Shown: one piece after another, positions 1-6,237 of the stretch | Position numbering within the stretch: position 1 is the stretch's first letter | Layout of the letters: the number at the start of each line of letters is the position of its first letter | The notes under the pieces: generated by a model | Told to the model about the DNA's origin: nothing | The model's input: only the letters and a program-made list of their open reading frames with translations | Database searches by the model: none | Made by a program: the position numbers and the translations under genes | Origin: Gammaproteobacteria bacterium UBA2810 | Lineage (GTDB): Bacteria > Pseudomonadota > Gammaproteobacteria > Enterobacterales > Succinivibrionaceae | Assembly: GCA_002351705.1 (NCBI GenBank) | Contig: DEHC01000027.1 | Location: 22,322 to 30,446, forward strand | DNA: 8,125 nt | Direction of reading: 5' to 3'

Positions 1-49
1 AGGAAGGAGGAGCGCGCTTCCGGTGAGTGCTCCGGAGAGGGGCGCGTGA
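1..49 (+). CDS. C-terminal tail of a truncated gene, possibly TraB
   Basis: This frame is open from the left edge to a TGA at 47-49 and would encode the last 15 residues of a protein ending in SAPERGA. The tail is too short to recognise. The only argument for TraB, the periplasmic core-complex protein of F-type conjugation machinery, is position: in SXT/R391 and IncA/C-type loci traB directly precedes traV. The TGA overlaps a GTG start at 46 in the GTGA manner also seen at 568-571, which supports a real gene end here. An alternative is that frame 1, also open from position 1 to 222, holds the upstream gene's C-terminus. Confidence 0.35.
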   Translation, partial: GRRSALPVSAPERGA

Positions 50-222
50 GGGCAGGGAGGGCTGCGCCTTCCGCCATGGAGCGCCTCCGGAACATCATCA
101 GGCGCTTTTTCGGGAGGCCGTCGCGCCTGAGGAAAACCGAGAGTGACGATCCGGAGCTTATGAGGCTCAGGGCGCTCCGGCGCTTCCGCGGGGCAGGAGA
201 GGAGGAGAAAAGCCGTGATTAG
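46..222 (+). CDS. Small basic hypothetical protein between putative traB and traV
   Basis: A 58-aa ORF that I do not recognise. It is rich in Arg (RRFFGR, LRALRRFRG), ends in an acidic/basic tail, and has no signal peptide or membrane segment. GTG at 46 is favoured because GGAG at 34-37 lies 8 nt upstream and the start overlaps the preceding TGA. An in-frame ATG at 76 would give 48 residues with a poorer ribosome site. The stop overlaps the traV start by 8 nt, suggesting translational coupling. The frame also stays open to position 1, so this could instead be the C-terminus of a longer upstream gene, or a chance open frame in GC-rich DNA. Confidence 0.4.
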   Translation: MRAGRAAPSAMERLRNIIRRFFGRPSRLRKTESDDPELMRLRALRRFRGAGEEEKSRD

Positions 223-571
223 ACTCCGCTTTGCGGGAGCGGCCATGCTCATCGCTCCGTTATGCTCTCTTGCAGGCTGCGGGGTCCTCGACTTCGCGGA
301 CGATGAGTACGGCTGCACCGGGCTTCCCCGCGGCGTCTCCTGCCGGAGCGCGAGGGAGGTTCTCCTGGGCTCCGGCGGGGAGGAGGTCCCGGGGGACACC
401 GTGGCTCAGGGCCCGGCCGGATCATCGGATCCGGTGCCGGAATCACCCGGGGTGCTCAAGATTTACTACGCGCCATTCACCGACAGCAGCGGCGACTGGC
501 ATCCTGCGACATACCTGCTGGTCAGGACGGGCGGCGGCGCGTGGCTGATGCCCGGAGGGGAGAGAAAGTGA
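215..571 (+). CDS. traV: TraV-like outer-membrane lipoprotein of an F-type conjugation system
   Basis: Predicted 118-aa lipoprotein. TraV proteins sit in the outer membrane and, with secretin-like TraK and TraB, form the envelope-spanning channel of F-type type IV secretion. The sequence shows an N-terminal signal with lipobox LAGC (C22), then YGCTGLPRGVSCRSAREV with Cys34 and Cys43. This resembles the TraV signature in which a Cys pair brackets a G-x-P-x-G-V segment. A C-terminal block (about 80-103, with YYAPFTDSSGDWHPATY) resembles the conserved TraV ending. The linker between them (about 50-78) is short, making the protein smaller than the roughly 170-200 aa usual for the family. Start: GTG at 215 with an AGGAG run at about 203-207 upstream. 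It overlaps the previous ORF by 8 nt and its TGA overlaps the pilin start. Confidence 0.82.
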   Translation: MIRLRFAGAAMLIAPLCSLAGCGVLDFADDEYGCTGLPRGVSCRSAREVLLGSGGEEVPGDTVAQGPAGSSDPVPESPGVLKIYYAPFTDSSGDWHPATYLLVRTGGGAWLMPGGERK

Positions 572-918
572 AAAGAGTCAACAGAAAAACATGCCTCATG
601 CTGGGGCTTATGGCGCTCGTCATTGCGGAGAATTCCTTCGCGGGAACGGGCGGCGACGAGTTCTCGGACGTGTGGACAACCATCAAGGACTGGACGCAGG
701 GCACGCTCGGGCGCGTGGTCGCGGGATCCATGATCCTGGTCGGCATCATCAGCGGAGTCGCGCGGCAGAGCCTCATGGCCTTCGCCATCGGCATCGGCGG
801 AGGCATCGGCCTCTACAACGCGCCGACCATCATCGAGTCGGTGCTTACGGCGACGGTGCCTGAGGGCGGCAGCGCCATCCTCCCGGCCGTCGAGGCGCTC
901 GCGGCCTCAGCGTCCTGA
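568..918 (+). CDS. traA: TraA-like conjugative pilin precursor
   Basis: Predicted 116-aa precursor. Residues 1-25 form a long basic-hydrophobic leader ending in NSFA before GTGGDEF. The mature form of about 91 aa has a short amphipathic stretch (DVWTTIKDWTQGTLGR) and two hydrophobic helices, about 49-66 and 67-88, separated by ARQS. This is the layout of TraA/VirB2-type pilins, most like the SXT/IncA/C type, and the location directly after traV agrees. The tail after the second helix (PEGGSAILPAVEALAASAS) is an extra Ala-rich extension. GTG at 568 is chosen because it overlaps the traV TGA (GTGA at 568-571), has GGAGGGG at 554-560 upstream, and starts directly at a leader; the longer in-frame ATG at 541 lies inside traV. 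A terminator follows, so this looks like the last gene of the transcript. Confidence 0.78.
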   Translation: MKRVNRKTCLMLGLMALVIAENSFAGTGGDEFSDVWTTIKDWTQGTLGRVVAGSMILVGIISGVARQSLMAFAIGIGGGIGLYNAPTIIESVLTATVPEGGSAILPAVEALAASAS

Positions 919-2226
919 TCCGGACGCTTTCCCTGCGGAGCGGGCTTTCGCCTGCCCGCCCTTTGCGGGAGGCTCGGGGGAACCCGAGGCCTCCCTTTTA
1001 TTTTCCGGGGCTTTCCCCTTCGCGGAGGAGGAGAGATCAACGTCCCTGCAGAGGCGCGTGAGGTTCTCCCTAGCCGTGTCATTCCCCGCTATGACCGCAT
1101 TGTCCCACCAGCGGCAGCCGAGCCGCCTGTTCACCGGGGTGCCGACGCCGTTCCAGTACATCCAGCCGAGGTTTGACGCCGCCTCCGGGTGGTTCCTCTT
1201 CGCCGCCTCGCTCATGAGGTCAAAGGCCTGGTCCTCGTCGCGGTCATAGTTCTGCCCGCGGATGCGCATGAGCGCGAGGTTGTAGAAGGCCTGGGCGCTG
1301 CCCTGACGTGCCGCGCTCTCGAGGAGCCTTGCCGCCATCGGATAGCTTTTACGGACGCCGAAGCCGTACTGGTAGAGCATGGCAAGGTTGTTCATCGCGT
1401 CGGCGCTCCCGAGCCCCACGGCCTTCTCGTAGAGCTCGCGGGCCTTCGAGTAGCTCTGCTCGACCCCGAGGCCGTAGGTGTAGAGGACGGCCAGATCGTT
1501 CATCGCCTCATCGTTCCCCTTCTCCGCGGCCTTCCGGAACTCCTCCGCGGCGAGCTGGTAGTTCTGGGGCACGGTGAGGCCGTCCCGGTAAATCTCGCCG
1601 AGGCGGAGGGAGGCCTCCGTGATGCCCCTCCGCTCGGCGGCGAGGAAGAGCTCCTCCGCGGTCATCTTCCCGTCCCCGGCAAGCCCCAGGAGCGTCATGC
1701 GGCCGAGGTGGAGGAAGGCCTCCCCTGAGCCCCGTGAGGAGGCCATGGTGAAGGCTTCCGCGGCCTCCTCCGCGTTCTCGGAAGGCGAGGTCTCCATCAG
1801 CATGGTGCCGTAGAGCGTGCAGCCGTCAGGGCTCTGCTGCTCACATGACGTTTCCGCGTATCCGAGGGCGAGATCCCCGGCGTCTTTCTCGTTTTCCCGC
1901 GGGCCCCGGTAGATGAGGGCGAGCTCCAGGGAGGCCGCGGCGCTTCCCTTCCTCGAGGCTTTCCTGAGGAGCCTGAGCGCCTGATCCTGATCTGCCTTCA
2001 CCCCGCCGCCCGTGCGGAAGGCCATGCCAAGGAGGTAAAGGGAGCTGCTGTCATGCCTTTTCCGGAGACACTGGATCCTTTTGGCGCTTTCTGTCTCCGC
2101 GGCGCAGGGCTCCTCCTGGGTGCCCTCGGCGAGAGCCGTCGCGGCATCCCGGGGCTCCTCAGCGTACGCGGGCAGGGCGGCAAGGGCGGCAAGGAGCAGG
2201 GCGGCAGCAGCGCGGTTCAGGATCAT
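907..2226 (-). CDS. Exported SEL1-repeat protein (439 aa)
   Basis: Residues 1-22 are a Sec-type signal peptide (cleavage near AYA/EEP), so the protein is probably periplasmic. About nine SEL1-like helix-pair repeats of roughly 36 residues fill 60-384; the clearest are LAVLYTYGLGVEQSYSKA and LAMLYQYGFGVRKSYPMA. SEL1 repeats form curved solenoids that bind partner proteins and have no enzymatic activity. Cys371 and Cys393, 22 residues apart in the last repeat, match a pair in the neighbouring SEL1 protein and could form a disulfide; Cys41/53 and Cys128/136 are further candidates. The tail 397-439 is low-complexity (K, S, G, A, P) and its DNA carries the tra terminator of the opposite strand. 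The ATG overlaps the upstream gene's stop by 4 bp. The stop lies 12 bp inside the pilin gene. I see no terminator for this strand. Confidence 0.9.
   Translation of the reverse strand: MILNRAAAALLLAALAALPAYAEEPRDAATALAEGTQEEPCAAETESAKRIQCLRKRHDSSSLYLLGMAFRTGGGVKADQDQALRLLRKASRKGSAAASLELALIYRGPRENEKDAGDLALGYAETSCEQQSPDGCTLYGTMLMETSPSENAEEAAEAFTMASSRGSGEAFLHLGRMTLLGLAGDGKMTAEELFLAAERRGITEASLRLGEIYRDGLTVPQNYQLAAEEFRKAAEKGNDEAMNDLAVLYTYGLGVEQSYSKARELYEKAVGLGSADAMNNLAMLYQYGFGVRKSYPMAARLLESAARQGSAQAFYNLALMRIRGQNYDRDEDQAFDLMSEAAKRNHPEAASNLGWMYWNGVGTPVNRRLGCRWWDNAVIAGNDTARENLTRLCRDVDLSSSAKGKAPENKREASGSPEPPAKGGQAKARSAGKASGSGR
967..1004 (+). terminator. Rho-independent terminator of the tra operon
   Basis: Arms 967-978 (gggaggctcggg) and 983-995 (cccgaggcctccc) pair over 12 bp with one bulged base, closed by a GGAA tetraloop of the GNRA type, and are followed by TTTTATTTT at 996-1004. 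This is a textbook intrinsic terminator for rightward transcripts, 49 bp after the pilin stop. It lies inside the 3' end of the convergent SEL1 gene. There is no T-tract on the other side, so it should work in one direction only. Confidence 0.82.
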
Positions 2227-3014
2227 CTCTTTGCTTTCCCCTCGTTCTTCGCGGGGGCCTGGAGGGAGCCTTCAGGAGGGCAGTATTTCCGGAGGGCCTC
2301 CAGAGCGAGGGGGTTCCCGTGCTCGAGCGCGTCCTCAAGGTAGCCGCAGCCGGTATCTGTGTCCTTTTCCGTGCCGGTGCCCGTGATATAGAGGAGCCCG
2401 AGATGGTACGTGGCCTCCCTGCGGTCGCTGTACGAGGCCCGGAGGTAGTTCGCGAAGGCCTTCTCCGGGTTCTTCCGGGTGACCTTCCCTTCCTCGTAGA
2501 TCCTGCCGAGCGCGAGGAACGCATCCTCCGAGCCGAGCTTCCCGGCCCGCTCGAGCTTCCTGATGCCGCTCTCCGGATCCTTTTTAAGGACCTTCCCCTC
2601 AATCCTCATCATTCCGATGGTATAGAGCGCCTCAGGATCGTTCTTCGCAGCGGCGCTCTCGAGGAGGCTCACGGCCTTCCCGGTGTCCTTCTGCACGCCG
2701 CGCCCCTCAAGGTACATGCGGGCGAGCTCTGTGTATGCCTCTCCCTTTCCCTGCGCTGCGGCTGACTCCAGGAGCTTCCTCGCGCGCTCATAGTCTGCGC
2801 CTGTCTTCGCAGTGCCGGAAAGGTACTGTCCGAGCGTGAGCTGAGCGCCGCTGTCCCCGTCCTTCGCGAGCGACTCAAGGAGATCAAGCGAGCTTTCAAG
2901 CTGCGCGTTCACCCGGTGAGGCACCGGGAGCTCCGTGTCAGCAGCGGACGGAAGCGCAAACGACGCTGCCGCGCATAGTGCGGCCGGCATCAGAAGTGCG
3001 GAAAGACGGATCAT
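2223..3014 (-). CDS. Exported SEL1-repeat protein (263 aa)
   Basis: An N-terminal signal peptide (about 1-25, cleavage near PSAA/DTEL) precedes about five SEL1 repeats between 54 and 236, for example LARMYLEGRGVQKDTGKA and LGLLYITGTGTEKDTDTG. The last repeat carries Cys223 and Cys245, the same 22-residue spacing as in the downstream 439-aa paralogue, followed by a short Lys/Pro-rich tail. Cys14 in the leader is not in a proper lipobox, so a soluble periplasmic protein is more likely than a lipoprotein. It probably acts as a protein-binding scaffold, perhaps for the large phosphotransferase encoded upstream. It overlaps that gene by 4 bp (ATGA, 3011-3014) and the next gene by 4 bp (2223-2226), so the three genes are likely co-transcribed and translationally coupled. 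Confidence 0.9.
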   Translation of the reverse strand: MIRLSALLMPAALCAAASFALPSAADTELPVPHRVNAQLESSLDLLESLAKDGDSGAQLTLGQYLSGTAKTGADYERARKLLESAAAQGKGEAYTELARMYLEGRGVQKDTGKAVSLLESAAAKNDPEALYTIGMMRIEGKVLKKDPESGIRKLERAGKLGSEDAFLALGRIYEEGKVTRKNPEKAFANYLRASYSDRREATYHLGLLYITGTGTEKDTDTGCGYLEDALEHGNPLALEALRKYCPPEGSLQAPAKNEGKAKR

Positions 3015-6000
3015 TTCTGAGCTCCCTCCCTGAGGTACCAGATGAGCCCGGCAAGGCTCTTTGCCTTCTCCGTCCCCGGCACTGTGTCGCCGGTGAACTC
3101 CGAGCCATCGCCCTCAAGGTGATAGGTATAGATATTTTTCCCTGACTCTATCATAACCTCATCCGCGGGTTCCATCTTCTGGTAGACGATGTCCTCGGAC
3201 TTTTCCGTGTCGGTGAAGGGGTTGAGCTGGAAGCTGCAGAGGGGATACCTGCTGAGCTCAAGGTAGCCGAGGATCGGGCGTAGGGAGTCATGCGCAGTGT
3301 CGCGGTCAATCACGCCCTGCTCTATGCCTGCCCCTTTGATAATGAGCGGGACCCTCGTGACCGCGTCCTCGCCGTACTTCTCGAGCTCCTCATGCTCGAT
3401 GGGGAGCATGATCCGGTGGTCTCCGGTGATTACCGCGATGCCGTTTCTGAAGAATCCCTCCTTCTCGAGCTCCTCTATGAAGTCCGCGATCTCGTCGTCA
3501 GTGTAGGCGAGGGTCTTCTCCGACGAGTACTCGTTGGAATCGTCCGGAACGAGGAACGGCGGGTGGTTGGTCGCGGTCATGACGAGCGTGAGGAAGGGCT
3601 TCCCGGTCTTCATGCGCTTTTTGATTCTCGCGAGGGCGTTCTCAAAGAGATCGTGATCGGGCACGCTGTCGAAGGTGAGGCGGCGGCTGTTCCGGTAGAA
3701 GGGATCCTGCCCGCTGCTCAGCTCATTGAAGCCCGCGTTGGCATAGAGCGTGTCGATGCCGGCGATGCTCTTCGAGGAGTACATCATGGTCGTGTAGTAG
3801 CCCTCGCGCCTGAAGTCCCTGATGACGGTGCTCTTAAGATATTCCTTGTCGGTGTAGCCGCGCGCCGAGTTGATGTAGGGGAGGCCGGTGAGGACCGTGA
3901 ATGTGGCGACCGCGGTGTTGTAGCCGTTCGAGTGGTGGTTGGTGAAGGCAAGTGACTCCTCCGCGATCCTGTCGATCCTCGGGGTGCCGTCAGAGAGCCC
4001 GCCGAAAAATTTGCTCTGGTACGAGGAGAGTGACTCGGTGAGGATTATTATTACATTCCTATGGGCGCCTAGGCCCTTCTCCATGGTGAGCGAGGGCACC
4101 GGTCCCGGGGCTTTGGTGAAGGGCTTCAGGTAGTTCCGCTTCGCCCCGGCTCCCGAGACCTCGAGAATGTTCTTGAATTTTGCGTCGAAGATCGAGGAGT
4201 TGCCGCTGTCTATGATCCAGAGGAGCGGCATGGCAGCGATGAGGGCGGAGCCCGTGAGGAGGACTGTGTACCTGAATTTCCGGTAGTTTGTCTTTCCGGC
4301 GGCGTTCCCGCGCCTTACCGCGGTGATGACCGCAAGTGTGGTTATGACAGCGAAGAGGAGAGTCAGGATGCCGAATTCGCGCCTGAAGAAGTGGATGACG
4401 ATGTCGGAGGAGTCAGCGAGTCCGTCCGTGAAGCTGAGGACCTCGGAGATGATGACCCGCGCATTTAGCTCGCGCATGACCACGAAGTCGGAGATGACGA
4501 GTCCTGAAAAGACGGCGAGGACTGCTATCAGGAGAAGCCGCAGGACCTTCTGCCGGAGGAGGTACACGCAGAGGAGGAGCAGCATCACGATAAGGTACAC
4601 CGGATACTGGTGCACAGACATGTGCATAAAGCCGCCCGGCTGGTCAGCGATTTGCTGGTATGTGGAGGTGACGCGGAAGGCGAAGACCGCCTGCACTGCT
4701 GTCCAGAAGGAGATCGTGACGAGGGCCGAGTCCAGGATGAAGTCCCTCATCAGGCGCTTGTCAGGCGCGGTGCCCTCGGTGCCTCTCCGGCAGGCGAGGT
4801 AGGCAAGATAGCCCGAGAGGAGAAGCACAAAGGCGCCGTAGAGGAAGAGCTTGAGACCGTAGAGATGGCCGGAAAGCCCCTTCACGCCCTCGATGGTTGC
4901 CCGGCCGTGGCGGGCGGTGGTGTAGGTCTGAAGCTCGGTTTCAGTGCAGCTGTGCCGGTCCATGTCGGTCCAGACCATAGTGTCGCAGAGCGTGAGGAGA
5001 GGGACTCCGTCAAGCTTCAGGTCGGTCATCGAGAGGCGGGCGGTCGAGCCAGGCTCGAAGCGGAAGCGGCTTATATATGGTGCGTCGAGCGTAATGCTGA
5101 CATGAACAGGGTCATTGCCGACGTCGTAGCGGCCCTTTGCCGATTTTGACCCGGAGAAGGCGTCGTTGTCGTGGAGAGTGTACCAGGCGGTTATGTCTGC
5201 GGTGGTCTCACGGTCAGCGGTCACGTCAGCGGAAAGCGTGTACGACGAGGCGAGTATATGAGGGGCGAGCGCGGCGGCCGGGATTAGTACCAGCGCGTAG
5301 ATCTTGAGGGAGCGCAGCGAGAAGGCAAGGAGCACATAGCGGCGGAGCCTGAAGAAAAGCTGCCTCCTCGCGATAGCCTTGCAGGCGATGAAGAGGACCT
5401 GCGGGGTGATGACCGTGATGACAAAGAGGAGGAAGAGAACAGCCTTGGTTTGCTCTGTGAAGCGGCCTTTGTCGATGCTGAGGCCGCTGATGGTTACGGT
5501 GCTGCTGCCCTTGTCAGCGCGGATGATGCCGCCGGTGATTTTCTCGTCGCCCAGTGAGAGGAATTCGTTCCCGGAAAGCTCTTTGCCGTCGATCCGGAAA
5601 TCGCGAAGCAGCGCGGACTGCTCGGACTTGACGGTGAGGGTGATGGTGTCAGCCTCGCGGACCGGGAGGGTGATTTCAATCGCTGTCGGGTCAGTGTCAA
5701 GGTTGATGAGGCGGGTGCTCCTGATGCCCTGCGCCTCAGCCCGGAAGGAGCAGGAGTTCAGGGAATCAGCTGAGCCGGTGAAGCTTATTTTTGTGGTGCT
5801 GCCGCCCGTCAGCATCAGGATGACAGCGATGACGAGAGCAGCAAAAACCTCGAGGAGGTAGAAGGGCAGCACAAGCTGGCGGAGGAGGTTGCCGGATGAG
5901 ACCTCGGGATCCCTCTCAGGGGCTGCGGTTTCTGGGGTAACGGTTGAAGCGGTTGCGGTTTCTGTGGTGTTTCCCGCTTTCTTCCGGTCTTTCTTTTTCA

Positions 6001-6025
6001 TTGGGCTGACGGGTGACTGGTGCAT
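3011..6025 (-). CDS. Large LTA-synthase/MdoB-like envelope phosphotransferase
   Basis: A 1004-aa membrane enzyme. The C-terminal domain (about 650-1000) has the alkaline-phosphatase-superfamily fold of LtaS/MdoB: NVIIILTES (metal ligand E664), NGYNTA with probable nucleophile T704, NHPPF (H821) and ITGDHR (D869, H870). Relatives move phosphoglycerol or phosphoethanolamine onto lipids or glycans outside the cytoplasmic membrane; the substrate here is unknown. Five helices (about 428-605) precede the catalytic domain, as in LtaS. In front lies an unusual extension of about 420 residues: two units each made of a helix, a beta-rich outer domain (about 75-190 and 257-388) and a return helix. Nine helices put the catalytic domain in the periplasm. 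It is first in an operon with two SEL1 genes. Neither the ATG at 6025 nor the in-frame ATG at 6001 (M9) has a clear ribosome site. The classical sulfatase C/S-x-P-x-R motif is absent. Confidence 0.9.
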   Translation of the reverse strand: MHQSPVSPMKKKDRKKAGNTTETATASTVTPETAAPERDPEVSSGNLLRQLVLPFYLLEVFAALVIAVILMLTGGSTTKISFTGSADSLNSCSFRAEAQGIRSTRLINLDTDPTAIEITLPVREADTITLTVKSEQSALLRDFRIDGKELSGNEFLSLGDEKITGGIIRADKGSSTVTISGLSIDKGRFTEQTKAVLFLLFVITVITPQVLFIACKAIARRQLFFRLRRYVLLAFSLRSLKIYALVLIPAAALAPHILASSYTLSADVTADRETTADITAWYTLHDNDAFSGSKSAKGRYDVGNDPVHVSITLDAPYISRFRFEPGSTARLSMTDLKLDGVPLLTLCDTMVWTDMDRHSCTETELQTYTTARHGRATIEGVKGLSGHLYGLKLFLYGAFVLLLSGYLAYLACRRGTEGTAPDKRLMRDFILDSALVTISFWTAVQAVFAFRVTSTYQQIADQPGGFMHMSVHQYPVYLIVMLLLLCVYLLRQKVLRLLLIAVLAVFSGLVISDFVVMRELNARVIISEVLSFTDGLADSSDIVIHFFRREFGILTLLFAVITTLAVITAVRRGNAAGKTNYRKFRYTVLLTGSALIAAMPLLWIIDSGNSSIFDAKFKNILEVSGAGAKRNYLKPFTKAPGPVPSLTMEKGLGAHRNVIIILTESLSSYQSKFFGGLSDGTPRIDRIAEESLAFTNHHSNGYNTAVATFTVLTGLPYINSARGYTDKEYLKSTVIRDFRREGYYTTMMYSSKSIAGIDTLYANAGFNELSSGQDPFYRNSRRLTFDSVPDHDLFENALARIKKRMKTGKPFLTLVMTATNHPPFLVPDDSNEYSSEKTLAYTDDEIADFIEELEKEGFFRNGIAVITGDHRIMLPIEHEELEKYGEDAVTRVPLIIKGAGIEQGVIDRDTAHDSLRPILGYLELSRYPLCSFQLNPFTDTEKSEDIVYQKMEPADEVMIESGKNIYTYHLEGDGSEFTGDTVPGTEKAKSLAGLIWYLREGAQK

Positions 6026-6042
6026 GACGAAAATTGGGCCAA

Positions 6043-6051
6043 ATTATAGCA
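6043..6051 (-). promoter_or_regulatory. Extended -10 promoter for the phosphotransferase operon
   Basis: Read on the minus strand this is TGCTATAAT, an extended -10 element with a perfect TATAAT. I see no good -35 about 17 bp upstream, which fits an extended -10 promoter. Transcription would begin near 6036, only about 11 nt before the ATG at 6025, leaving an almost leaderless message, or about 35 nt before the alternative ATG at 6001. Confidence 0.55.
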
Positions 6052-6108
6052 CCTGCGGGTATGGGACTATGATGGTTTTCAGGCGGGCGTTCAATGTGAC
6101 AGATCTGA

Positions 6109-6124
6109 TGTTCCACGTGGAACA
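6109..6124. promoter_or_regulatory. parS: parS-type ParB-binding site
   Basis: TGTTCCACGTGGAACA is a perfect 16-bp palindrome and an exact match to the bacterial chromosomal parS consensus TGTTNCACGTGNAACA. ParB binds such sites, spreads, and with ParA and SMC helps segregate the replicon. It lies between two divergent promoters and is not inside a gene. A role as operator for the flanking genes is possible but not needed to explain it. No parA or parB is visible in the window, so ParB would be encoded elsewhere. Confidence 0.75.
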
Positions 6125-6198
6125 ATTTCCTGTTCCATGATTTTTCTGCGGGGTGCAGGCGGCTTCAGACATCCGGCACAGTGAGCATGCAGGCACTC

Positions 6199-6204
6199 TA
6201 TAAT
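6199..6204 (+). promoter_or_regulatory. -10 box of the two-component operon promoter
   Basis: A perfect TATAAT lies 34 bp before the response-regulator ATG. The best -35 candidate is weak: GGCACA at 6175-6180, 18 bp upstream. A promoter with a good -10 and poor -35 often depends on an activator, and autoregulation by the encoded regulator is plausible. Transcription would start near 6211. Confidence 0.5.
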
Positions 6205-6237
6205 GATGAGGCTTTACTGTTTCTCACCGGGTGATAT

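Larger units (their letters stand above)
6026..6237. other. Divergent regulatory intergenic region
   Basis: This 212-bp region separates the leftward phosphotransferase operon from the rightward two-component operon. It is clearly more AT-rich than the surrounding genes. It holds both -10 boxes, the parS palindrome, and a second left half-site TGTTCCA at 6131-6137, 22 bp from the first. A small inverted repeat TCACC-G-GGTGA (6224-6234) overlaps the regulator's ribosome site. Short open frames crossing parS that read MFHVEH or MFHVEQ are by-products of the palindrome, not genes. Confidence 0.7.

Noticed and set aside
1189..1728. 179-codon + strand frame opposite the 439-aa SEL1 gene
   Set aside because: It mirrors the SEL1 repeats and has no own motif or convincing ribosome site.
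2940..3014. Lipoprotein signal in the 263-aa SEL1 protein (Cys14)
   Set aside because: The residues before Cys14 (AAL) do not form a lipobox, and a Sec cleavage site further on is better.
3290..3955. 221-codon open frame on the + strand inside the phosphotransferase gene
   Set aside because: It is antisense to the catalytic domain with all its motifs, shows no recognisable domain, and is explained by GC-rich codon bias of the opposite strand.
3011..4060. Reading the C-terminal domain as a true sulfatase
   Set aside because: There is no C/S-x-P-x-R formylglycine motif; the Thr nucleophile (NGYNTA) and the five preceding helices fit LtaS/MdoB-type transferases.
4610..5149. 179-codon + strand frame opposite the phosphotransferase N-terminal half
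   Set aside because: It is antisense to predicted membrane helices and an outer beta domain; the composition is that of a shadow frame.
5889..6140. Short ORFs crossing the intergenic region, with MFHVEQ or MFHVEH
   Set aside because: These residues are simply the translation of the parS palindrome; the frames lack ribosome sites and other conservation cues.
6224..6234. Inverted repeat TCACC-G-GGTGA over the regulator's ribosome site
   Set aside because: It is too short, and a 1-nt loop cannot fold as RNA; as an operator it is weak without conservation data.
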